NCBI RefSeq assembly: GCF_001579845.1
Contig: NZ_CP007440.1
Location: 6,036,029-6,100,028, forward strand
Source: Rhodoplanes sp. Z2-YC6860
GTDB lineage: Bacteria; Pseudomonadota; Alphaproteobacteria; Rhizobiales; Xanthobacteraceae
DNA length: 64,000 nucleotides
Direction: 5' to 3'
The translations under genes were made by a program, and so were the position numbers. The notes beneath the pieces were generated by a model, which saw only the letters and a program-made list of their open reading frames with translations, was not told the DNA's origin and ran no database searches. Shown here piece by piece: positions 1 to 7,123 of this stretch; within the stretch, counting starts at the first letter, position 1; each line of letters starts with the position of its first letter.

Positions 1-190
1 GCACCGATCGTAACGGCACAAGCAAGACCGAGTATGTCAGGCGACGCCTTACAAATCGGGACCATTGGTATCGAAAGCTACAATCGAACGGAGCGGCGTT
101 CGCGAGCGGGCTCACAACTAATAGATCACTGCGGCAGACATCGCCAAGACAGTGAGCGCCCATAGTGTGCAGGTCGCGTAATACATGCGA

Positions 191-346
191 CTACGGATCA
201 ACCTCGAACGTCTGCACATCACCACAGCCGGTGCAGCGAAAGCTTTCGAGGGAAGGAAGCGGGCCAACACGTGGCTCTCTCCGGACCATTATCATATCCT
301 CGCCGCATAGTTCGCACGTCCGGGACTTTTCGTATTTGGGCTCCAT
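191..346 (-). CDS. small zinc-ribbon protein, 51 aa
   Basis: Two CxxC pairs (CELC at residues 11-14 and CTGC at 38-41) in a 51-residue protein suggest a single zinc ribbon. The start is the ATG giving MEPKYEKS; the stop is TAG. No catalytic motif is seen, so the role (nucleic-acid or protein binding) is unknown. A related protein with the same C-terminal CRDCGEFEV-like pattern lies at 19968-20195. The sequence just downstream of both genes on the minus strand is also related, which supports common descent. The frame, the paired cysteines and the paralog together make this a real gene rather than a chance ORF. Confidence 0.6.
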   Translation of the reverse strand: MEPKYEKSRTCELCGEDMIMVRREPRVGPLPSLESFRCTGCGDVQTFEVDP

Positions 347-456
347 GCACCCACACACATGCACGCAGGGCGACGAACCTCCATTGAGCTATATCAACAT
401 AGAAGGTCCGTATAACTACGAGCGACTACTTCGCCTGAATTGAGCGACCCGTGCCT

Positions 457-737
457 GTTCCGCCAGAACAGCTCATTCCAGAGCGGGTCCAGGCGGCGCA
501 GAACCTTCCTCACCTCACCTTCCTCCATGTCGGGCGCCAGCTGTTTCGCCTTTCGCCAGGCCGGACGATAATCTCGGGTGCACAAAGCAACCGGCGAACT
601 TGATCGACGGCTGCATTCTCGATCTCACCGGCCGGCACGCGCCGCACCGGGCAGTCGGCTTCGTGCTTCAGCAAGTCGCTGCCCATGTAATGCGGTAGGG
701 CCGGCCGCGCTTCCGTATATGTGTCGACGCCGACACG
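457..737 (-). pseudogene. serine recombinase relic (zinc-ribbon and C-terminal part)
   Basis: One minus frame carries HEADCPVRRVPAGEIENA, VDQVRRLL and APEIIVR, which is the layout of the zinc beta-ribbon and linker of large serine recombinases. A second frame, starting near 585, carries EVRKVLRRLDPLWNELF, the following segment in that family. The two pieces lie in different frames, and neither the catalytic resolvase domain nor the C-terminus is present. This is therefore a frameshifted and truncated remnant of a phage- or ICE-type integrase gene. Family recognition is by motif pattern only. Confidence 0.7.
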
Positions 738-950
738 TCCATAACTCGCATGAGCTTGAGACCGCTCAACCGTTAACTGGAGAGATGCCTCAAGGATGTC
801 AGACGCCCCTCTTGCTATACTAGGCCTGTGACCGACTAGAACATCGCCAAGTAAGAGCCGCGCCCGCGCAGCGTTTGACGCTGCCACCGGCGGCTTCAAT
901 CAGCAGGTGCACGCGGGCCGGTCGTTCACCCGCGACACGCCACGCAAGTT

Positions 951-990
951 CTAGCGCATGATTCGAGCTTTCGCGTTCGAGGCTTGAATC
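951..990 (-). mobile_element. IS5-family transposase N-terminal scrap
   Basis: The minus strand reads IQASNAKARIMR and then stops. The IS5-type relic at 55440-56118 begins with DQASKLRARIMRYGL, so the two align over about 12 residues and at the DNA level (GCTCGAATCATGCGC). Only this tip of the transposase gene remains here. It marks an old insertion or a deletion end beside the recombinase relic. Confidence 0.5.
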
Positions 991-1362
991 ACGATCCGCA
1001 AGATCGCCTCAAGGGATCTCGATCGTTTGCCATAGTGCCTAAGGACGCTTCGGCTCAAGCGGACATGCGTACCACTCACAATGTCGGGAATGAAACAAAA
1101 CGGACGCGAGGAAGGCCGTCCCGGCAGTACATCATTTGATGCAGCAGTGGAAAAGTCATATGCGAGTTTCAGGTAAGATGTTATTGGCCCAATTCTAACA
1201 CTGGGTTGTCTAACCAAGCATCGATCAGCTGCGTCGAGCAGCGGTGCCTGACATACCTCTTGGAAGTCGACGCATTGCATACCTAAAGCGAGTTCGAACT
1301 GCTTCGCATGACTGATGCCGAGCATCGGACTGACACGTGCTGCCGGCATAAAGGGACATCGC
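991..1362. other. intergenic stretch upstream of the LysR gene
   Basis: No recognisable gene. An open minus frame runs across it, but it has no family-like motif and only its last residues match the IS5 tip. AAGGGA at 1351-1356 is the likely ribosome-binding site of the downstream LysR gene. Confidence 0.4.
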
Positions 1363-2217
1363 GTGCAACGACGTCACGAGCCGAACAACATTCCAATCGA
1401 AGTTCTTCGGTCGTTTGCCACCGTCACTGAAACGGGAAGCTTCACCACTGCCGCAGCAGCTCTCAGCCTCACTCAGTCAGCGATCAGCGCTCAGATTAAG
1501 CGTTTAGAGTTTCTGTCCGGCGGAGCGTTGTTCGTCAAAGGCACCGCCACCCTGACGGAGAAGGGTCGCTTCGTCGTTGAGTACGCGCATCGGATTCTCG
1601 CCCTCAACGATCAAATAATTTCGGCGGGTGGAAAGAATGGAAATCAACTTCGAATCGGAATTCCCGCTTTGTATGCGGGGACCTTGCTTCGGCAGATATT
1701 CAACGCCTGTCGTTACGGCGTAGAAGACATCGCTTATTATAGTGACACCTCTCCGAATCTCACCAAGCGCTTTTCATCAGGTCATCTAGATATCGTGGTC
1801 GCTTTTGCTTTGTCCGTACCGGAGAAGGCAACTAGATGGTGGGAAGAGACCTTGGTTTGGGTTTGCGCAGCCGACTTCAAGCCAACGCCTGGTTCACCAC
1901 TGCCTTTTCTAAGTTTTCCCGGATGTGTTCAAGACGACCTCGCGCGCAGGGCATGCCAACAAGCCGGAACCAAATACGATATTGTATTCACCGCAACAGA
2001 TCATGCCGCACATTTCGAAGCCATCCGTTCAGGTATGGGATGCCGCGCTTTTGTCGAACGAGCCGTCCCGCCGGACGTAACTATAATGCGCAACAGTTTT
2101 CTGCCGGAGTTGCCGCGGTGCTACTCAGCGATCTTTGCGAAGGATGGCGGAGACGACGGGCGGGTTGGTGATGTTGTTCGTAGTCTCGGAGAATTACTTG
2201 CACCACACGTGCATTAA
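1363..2217 (+). CDS. LysR-family transcriptional regulator
   Basis: The N-terminal winged helix-turn-helix is typical of LysR regulators (FATVTETGSFTTAAAALSL, TQSAISAQIKRLE, then LTEKGR). A periplasmic-binding-fold effector domain follows to residue 284, giving the usual family length. I chose GTG 1363 because AAGGGA lies six bases upstream. An ATG at 1315 would add 16 unusual residues (MPSIGLTRAAGIKG...) and lacks a clear ribosome-binding site. No divergent partner gene survives upstream, only transposase and recombinase debris, so its target is not visible. The effector-domain sequence does not let me name a substrate. Confidence 0.88.
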   Translation: MQRRHEPNNIPIEVLRSFATVTETGSFTTAAAALSLTQSAISAQIKRLEFLSGGALFVKGTATLTEKGRFVVEYAHRILALNDQIISAGGKNGNQLRIGIPALYAGTLLRQIFNACRYGVEDIAYYSDTSPNLTKRFSSGHLDIVVAFALSVPEKATRWWEETLVWVCAADFKPTPGSPLPFLSFPGCVQDDLARRACQQAGTKYDIVFTATDHAAHFEAIRSGMGCRAFVERAVPPDVTIMRNSFLPELPRCYSAIFAKDGGDDGRVGDVVRSLGELLAPHVH

Positions 2218-2317
2218 TCCGCGTTGGGCCTGCCTAAGCAGCCCCTTTTTCATTCGGGTTGAATATCTATCAGCCGCGAGGTTCAAACGGATTTCTCTTA
2301 GCTGCACATTCAGTTAA

Positions 2318-2536
2318 ATGCTTCAAGTGTTCGGCATGGAATTCATGGAAGAAATCTTGAAGAACATCGGAACGCTGACTTCAGACGAGCGGGCCAAGAC
2401 CTATAAGCGGCTTGCCCAGCGCTACCGCCAGATGGCAGACGCCTCAGCATCTCAGGGAGCAAAGACCACCTTTCTCGGCGCCGCTAGGCTCATGGAAGAG
2501 CACGCTCGGTTACTTGGAAGCCAACAAAATCTTTGA
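2318..2536 (+). CDS. small helical hypothetical protein
   Basis: A 72-residue hydrophilic protein, probably all alpha-helical (SDERAKTYKRLAQRYRQMAD, then AARLMEEHARLLG). It has no signal peptide or membrane segment. Internal ATGs at 2336 (MEFMEE) and 2348 are also possible starts; 2336 gives a more natural N-terminus. It follows the LysR gene by 100 bases on the same strand, but no functional link is visible. Function unknown. Confidence 0.55.
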   Translation: MLQVFGMEFMEEILKNIGTLTSDERAKTYKRLAQRYRQMADASASQGAKTTFLGAARLMEEHARLLGSQQNL

Positions 2537-3300
2537 TGCGCCGGTTAGTTGAAGCTTTATTCCCCGCAGAGCGAGGGCGATCGTATCCCTCAGCATCTGC
2601 CAACGAGTGTAGGTCACCACTTCGATTCCACAACCTTTGACAGGTCGATCTTCAGACGCTCATGCCGACCGTGGCAAGCCGTTTGACGTCGGCGACCTTA
2701 GTACGGGCCGCGGCCATCGACGGTCTCGAGCACGACCATGACCCACTCGGGCCCTTGCCTTCGGCGTTGAGCTCGATGCCCGACGCCGCGCCATGCGCAA
2801 ACTGCAATGTGGTGCTTTCCTTGATCCCCGACATGCTGCGAGACCTGCCAAGCCGGTGTGGGATTCGTAACCCTGACACGCGTCAGGGGAAGACTTGATC
2901 GACTTCAGATCGGCTCAGCCAAATTTCGGATTTGACTAATCGGAAGCATGTAGCGGCGTGCCGAGCAGGATGCTCCCGGATATGCGTCACCATGGATGAC
3001 GTTCAAAATCAACGGTGGGCGTTCAGCCACTCCCACAAAACGAGGACGCCGGCGGGAATAGGGCTACTGCCGGCGTCCCCGAAGTCGGCGTGCAAGATAG
3101 TTATTGGATGGTGCCCTGCATACATCCGAAACCTGTGCGGATGCATCCATCGATGCATGTCAGGATCATCCTGACAACCCTGAGTATATACGACTAGTTT
3201 TAATATCGGGCACCACACTTTGTCTTGAAAAGCACGAAGACGGGAGGATAATCGCCCTAAGGTTGTTATAGAGGGGGGGTGTGTAGGTGGGGAGCCTGCC
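2537..3300. other. long non-coding stretch with dyads near its end
   Basis: ORFs exist on both strands around 2650-2900, but none shows a motif, a ribosome-binding site or agreement with a second copy, so I call none. From 3115 to 3180 there are several overlapping inverted repeats: CATCCG/CGGATG, ATGCAT repeated, and the perfect 19-base palindrome listed separately. These precede the small gene at 3301. Confidence 0.4.
3158..3176. promoter_or_regulatory. perfect 19-base palindrome
   Basis: TGTCAGGAT-C-ATCCTGACA is a perfect dyad with a one-base centre, 125 bases upstream of the gene at 3301. With almost no loop it fits a protein-binding operator better than a terminator. The binding protein is unknown. 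Confidence 0.4.
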
Positions 3301-3465
3301 ATGGAGCGTTTTATCCGACGCGAGAACGTCAAGCATTTCGAGGAGATGCTCGCTCGTGCGAAAACGGATGGCGAGCGGTCGAGATTGACCAAGCTTCTTG
3401 CCGAAGAGCGGCAAAAGCAGATGGAAGCCGGTGACTTCGAGAAGCAAACCGACAAGCCATTATAA
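3301..3465 (+). CDS. small hypothetical protein, 54 aa
   Basis: ATG 3301 follows GGGGAG at suitable distance. The product is a charged, probably two-helix protein (MERFIRRENVKHFEEMLARA, then SRLTKLLAEERQKQME). The pattern of an amphipathic helix ending in a LLAEE-type segment resembles short cytosolic proteins that are common in Bradyrhizobium and have no known role. No membrane segment or cysteine is present. The strong ribosome-binding site and smooth helical composition support a real gene. Confidence 0.6.
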   Translation: MERFIRRENVKHFEEMLARAKTDGERSRLTKLLAEERQKQMEAGDFEKQTDKPL

Positions 3466-3578
3466 GGATAGACCACCTCCTGGCGGCCGCTCTCGTTTCG
3501 GGAGCCCTCTGCCGGCTACGTAGAATCCCTTAGTTGTCGCCTTCACATGCTGTCCTACCCTTTGAAAGGGAGGCTCGA

Positions 3579-3746
3579 ATGGAAGAATGTGCGAGGACTG
3601 AGAAATTGGCCGATGGCCTTCGCCTGCTGCGAGCCCTCGTTGAAATCGAGTCGCCGGAAGACCGCCGTGCGCTTATTAATCACGCCGAGGTGTTGGCCGA
3701 AAAGAACCGCCTCTGGCAACAGCTTCTCCGATTGGCCGGTGCCTGA
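3579..3746 (+). CDS. small hypothetical protein, 55 aa
   Basis: AGGGAGG sits six bases before ATG 3579 and decides the start; the longer reading from 3534 would add 15 residues without support. The product is helical and acidic (MEECARTEKLADGLRLLRAL, ESPEDRRALINHAEVLAEKN). It follows the 54-residue gene by about 110 bases on the same strand, so the two may be co-transcribed. No known domain is recognised. Confidence 0.6.
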   Translation: MEECARTEKLADGLRLLRALVEIESPEDRRALINHAEVLAEKNRLWQQLLRLAGA

Positions 3747-4346
3747 AGGATTTTTGACGATGCGACGCCAATCCTTCCTGATCTCGCGCGAAAGCTCAGC
3801 GTCTTCAGTGCTGGCGTGACCGTACGGACATTCAGCTTCAGACGTCGCCGGACAAATTTCCAGCCCCGCACGGATAGAAACTGGGGCCACTCACCCAAAC
3901 TCAGCTTTCGTTGACGCGCCACGCGGAGGTTCAGAGTCGTTAGCCCAGGAAGTCGGCACGCTTGAGATAAAGATCAGAGCCGGCGTTAACGTTCGGCGGC
4001 GTGATGAAGTCGATGCTCATCGACTCCGAAATGATCGCAGCGCAAATCGCCTGCGATGTTGGCAAAGGTCGGGATGCGAACTGCCCCATGGCAATTGGTC
4101 TTTGGAAGGACCCGAAGCCGTATTTGCAATGCTCGGATCAGCGCTATCGCCAGAACGGCCGGACCTCAAATTAAGTCTGCGTACCCTTTCGTTGCAACGC
4201 ATCAGATAGGCCCCGCATCTGGACCCTGCATGAGCTGAGGAACAACTTGCCGCGCGCGGGGTGTAGTGGCGCGAAGAACTGCGGTTCACCAGCCCCCGCC
4301 CGACATTTAAAACATTTTCGATCCAAGAGCGTCGGCAGGCTATTCC
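3747..4346. other. intergenic stretch without recognisable gene
   Basis: Open frames on both strands lack motifs and ribosome-binding sites. The stretch ends at the FixK/FNR-like box ahead of the gene at 4433. Confidence 0.4.
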
Positions 4347-4360
4347 TTGATCCAGATCAA
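4347..4360. promoter_or_regulatory. FixK/FNR-type box
   Basis: TTGATCCAGATCAA is a perfect TTGAT-N4-ATCAA dyad. It fits the FNR/FixK consensus (TTGA-N6-TCAA) used by rhizobia for low-oxygen control. It ends 72 bases before the ATG at 4433, a plausible position for an activator. Binding is inferred from the consensus only. Confidence 0.6.
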
Positions 4361-4432
4361 CCATCAAGCATCTAACGCTGATACAGGAAACGCAGCGCGA
4401 CTGCGCGCATAATGATTGCTTGGAGGCTTTGA

Positions 4433-4696
4433 ATGTTCGATGTCTACCAGCATTCGACGCTACCTCAATTCCACTGTCTCGTTCGACAGGGTGAAACGCT
4501 TCCCCACGAGGCGAAAGCTTGGCAATGGAAGAAGGTTAGGGCTCTGACCAACGTCTGGCCGGAAGCCGAGGCCAACATTGAGGGCGATGGCTATCATTTA
4601 TACAAAGTGGCGGCGACATTTGAAGACGTGCGCCGAGCCGCCCATTCGCAATCGCGCAAACAGGCTAAGAACCAACTGCCAGCTCGACCCCAATGA
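4433..4696 (+). CDS. hypothetical protein, possibly oxygen-regulated
   Basis: An 87-residue soluble protein (MFDVYQHST..., WQWKKVRALTNVWPEAEANI, EGDGYHLYKVAATFEDVRRA). TTGGAGG upstream gives a good ribosome-binding site for ATG 4433. It has no signal peptide and no cysteine pair. The FixK/FNR-like dyad about 75 bases upstream is the only hint of a role: it may be expressed under low oxygen. Nothing in the protein itself names a function. Confidence 0.6.
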   Translation: MFDVYQHSTLPQFHCLVRQGETLPHEAKAWQWKKVRALTNVWPEAEANIEGDGYHLYKVAATFEDVRRAAHSQSRKQAKNQLPARPQ

Positions 4697-4735
4697 ACCG
4701 AGGCGGTTCTGGCGCGGCCAATACATAATAGGCCC

Positions 4736-4965
4736 TAGGCAAGCAGGGTTTCACGCGAACAAACCAAGGAAGTCTCAGAGTTTTGGACTTCGGGTCCAGG
4801 CCCCTTTCAAAGCCAGCCGTTATCGACTTTGAGCTTCACGCGACGGCGCTGCACGCATCACCTGCTTTTCACCTTTGTAACTTTTCTTTCTGCATTCCTG
4901 ACCGCTGATGAATCTTGCAACAGATGTTAGTCTGACCTGACTAGGCGCGGACGGCGGACCGAGTC
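4736..4965 (-). pseudogene. relic of the xre-like gene (N-terminal and central part)
   Basis: This stretch aligns base by base with 23966-24238 inside the intact xre-like gene. Shared blocks include CAAGCAGGGTTTC, ACCAAGGAAG, AAAGCCAGCC and TTTCTTTCTGCATTCCTGAC. A stretch of roughly 60 bases is missing in the middle, and many point changes break the frame. It is a decayed second copy of that gene. Together with the ERF relic at 6885-7105 it keeps the same order and orientation as the intact locus. Confidence 0.75.
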
Positions 4966-5509
4966 ATCACGAGTCGAAACAACCCCAAGGAGGTTGCGCA
5001 AGAGTTGAATCCTGAAGGAACAACCCCATGCATCCGAGACCAATTTTTACAGTGCATTTTTGTAATTAAGAGTCTGCGCACTCCCCATCTCAGTTCAAAC
5101 CATCCGGTCAAAACCTGAACTTGACATGGCTAGCGCTCACGATTGAGATGTCCGCGTTGGTAATGCCGTCCCAGCTCGAGCCATCGATGCGACAGGTGGA
5201 AAATCTGGAAAGGAAGCCTACGTTAAAAATTGAGCGGACCGTTATTCGACCGTGATTTGATCTGTCTCTACGATCACAACGGGCCTCATCGATCGCAACG
5301 GGTCCCGTTCGCGGACATCCCATACATCGGCTTTACGAAATCGAATCAAAGCAAGACCCGACCTTGACGGTCAGCTTCAGCAACGCGGCATCTGGAACGT
5401 CTCGAACCACCTCCTATATCTCCGGGGACCACGGCGAGCTCCGCTTCTGACAGTTTCCTGTCCTCCCGATAACCCAGCTCTCCCAATCCATCATGACCAG
5501 GCGCCGACC
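4966..5509. other. intergenic stretch
   Basis: No supported gene. A 71-codon minus frame near 5108-5323 has no ribosome-binding site or known motif. The stretch separates the xre relic from the HGGxSTG gene and may be part of the insertion that split the old xre-ERF copy. Confidence 0.35.
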
Positions 5510-6505
5510 TTGCGTACGCGCGCCAAGCTAAATCATCATATCGAAAATGAGGTGACCTTGATTAGCAAGAGGAGCGACAACAGCCATTGGACATTGAACT
5601 ACGTGCTGAACGCGCCTCGCCGACTGCGCGCGAGGCCCCAATGCGGGGCCAAGACACGCGCCGGCACGCCGTGCAAAAATGCCGCAACGATCATTTCCAG
5701 ACGGTGCCGGATGCACGGCGGAGCCGGATCTGGAGCGCCGCTTGGTAACAAAAATGCGCTCAAACATGGGTATTACACCAGGGAGGCTATCGAAGCGCGC
5801 CGCAAATTCGCTGAATTGAAGCGAGCGGCGGCCGCCCACGAAGAGAATTCAACTGGAGTAGAAGCGAGCAGATCGCGCTCCAAGGGCGCTAGCGACCTTG
5901 CCTTTATGCGAGATGCGTTAGCAGGGCTCAGCCGAGAACCTGCCGGGACCGAGGAAAAGACTGCGGCAGAAAGCACCCCAATCCCTGATCAAAGCGGGCA
6001 ATACAACGCCGCGGATGCCAACGACAACATTGACGCCCTTGCAGGTCCTGAAGGAGCAGAACCAACAATTGCAACAGCGCGGCAGAAAGCGGGAGCTAGG
6101 CCAGCGCAACGGCGGGATGCTACGATGAAGGCTGGCCAGACACCTGTCGCTGCTCAGCGCAAGCCTACGATTGAGATGATGGTTTGCGTTGCTGATGAGG
6201 GCAATTTCGGCTTGGGCAGACGCGCGTTTTCCTTCATGCCACGCGAGGGTGATTACGTCACTCTGACCGAAGAACAGCGTCATGCCACGTATCGTGTTGT
6301 CGCGATGCTCCTCACGGAAGGTTGCGCCTCACCGGGGATCGACCTTTTTGTTGCAGAGGGCAGGCCATCCGATGAAATTGGCGTTCACCTTCGACGATCA
6401 CTGAGCCTAGGTACGGCAGAATGCGGCGAGTCGGCACCCCGGTGGAATGCGACAACAGTGGCTAAGCGAAGGCCTGGCTCCGCGAACCGTCACACCATGA
6501 CTTAG
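5510..6505 (+). CDS. HGGxSTG-type protein with C-terminal VADEG domain
   Basis: Residues about 43-80 match the HGGxSTG type of domain: QCGAKTRAGTPC, then CRMHGGAGSGAPLGNKNALKHG. The invariant-looking cysteines and HGG could bind metal. The family is common in rhizobia and phages but of unknown role. A low-complexity Ala/Glu/Gln linker follows. About 80 residues near the C-terminus (MVCVADEGNFG, FMPREGDYVTL, EGCASPGIDLFVAEGRPS) form a separate unit. That unit is repeated immediately downstream in the same frame after a TAG stop. The first possible start is TTG 5510; GTG 5603 (VLNAPRRLR) lies nearer the domain and may be the true start. Neither has a convincing ribosome-binding site. Confidence 0.65.
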   Translation: MRTRAKLNHHIENEVTLISKRSDNSHWTLNYVLNAPRRLRARPQCGAKTRAGTPCKNAATIISRRCRMHGGAGSGAPLGNKNALKHGYYTREAIEARRKFAELKRAAAAHEENSTGVEASRSRSKGASDLAFMRDALAGLSREPAGTEEKTAAESTPIPDQSGQYNAADANDNIDALAGPEGAEPTIATARQKAGARPAQRRDATMKAGQTPVAAQRKPTIEMMVCVADEGNFGLGRRAFSFMPREGDYVTLTEEQRHATYRVVAMLLTEGCASPGIDLFVAEGRPSDEIGVHLRRSLSLGTAECGESAPRWNATTVAKRRPGSANRHTMT

Positions 6506-6742
6506 GTGACGGTTTATGTTGCTGACGAGGGCGACCGTTGCCTAGACCTAAGGGAGTTTCCCTTCATGCCACGTAGGGGGGATTACGTCGCTCTGACGGA
6601 CGAGCGAGGTCATGCTGCCTACCGTGTTATCGCGGTCGTTCTCAAGGAGGGCTGCGCATCAGCGAGCATCGACCTCTTCGTTGCAGGACGCAGGCCCTCC
6701 TTTGAAATATACGGTCACATTCAACGATCATGGAACACATGA
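6506..6742 (+). CDS. free-standing VADEG-domain protein (duplicate of upstream C-terminus)
   Basis: The first codon, GTG 6506, directly follows the TAG of the previous gene and is in the same frame. The 78-residue product (VTVYVADEGDRCL, FMPRRGDYVAL, EGCASASIDLFVAGRRPSFE) is a clear homolog of the upstream gene's C-terminal domain. It therefore looks like a tandem domain duplication now split off by a stop codon. It may be translated by re-initiation, by readthrough, or not at all. No ribosome-binding site is seen, and the domain function is unknown. Confidence 0.55.
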   Translation: MTVYVADEGDRCLDLREFPFMPRRGDYVALTDERGHAAYRVIAVVLKEGCASASIDLFVAGRRPSFEIYGHIQRSWNT

Positions 6743-6884
6743 GCGGACCTTGAACACGCTTTAACACGCAATCGAGAGCGCAGGCGGCGCTTCGAAAGGA
6801 AAGATGGAGGAACGCAGCGCTTGGTGGGAAGAATGGGGTCCGATCGAAGTGCCGCCAAACGCCCAAGGATGTCGAAATAAACTC

Positions 6885-7105
6885 TCGATTGGATTTGGCG
6901 GCCCGGCGTCCACGGGGAGCGGCAACCCCGGTGCACCCTTAGCCTGAAATGACTACCGTCCTCAGCGGCAATTCGGAACAGCGTGAACAGCGCGCATCGG
7001 CACGCTTCGGTGAGCGCTACTGCGGCTGCAGGCCCGACCGGCCACCCGGAAGCGATCCTCTCGCCGAGCTGTCAACGAGCGTCGTGGTGCGGCCGCCCAT
7101 GTCTG
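6885..7105 (-). pseudogene. ERF-family annealing protein relic
   Basis: The DNA aligns with 24850-25065 inside the intact ERF gene. Shared blocks include GATTGGATTT, ACCGTCCTCAGC, AGCGTGAACAGCGCGCA, GAGCGCT, AACTGCGGCTGCAGGCCC-like sequence and AACGAGCGTCGTGGTG. Several deletions destroy the frame. It lies in the same orientation and on the same side of the xre relic (4736-4965) as in the intact module. It is therefore part of one decayed second copy, and it abuts the 3' end of the VCBS gene. Confidence 0.75.
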
Positions 7106-7123
7106 TTTATCTCAAACCTCCCC

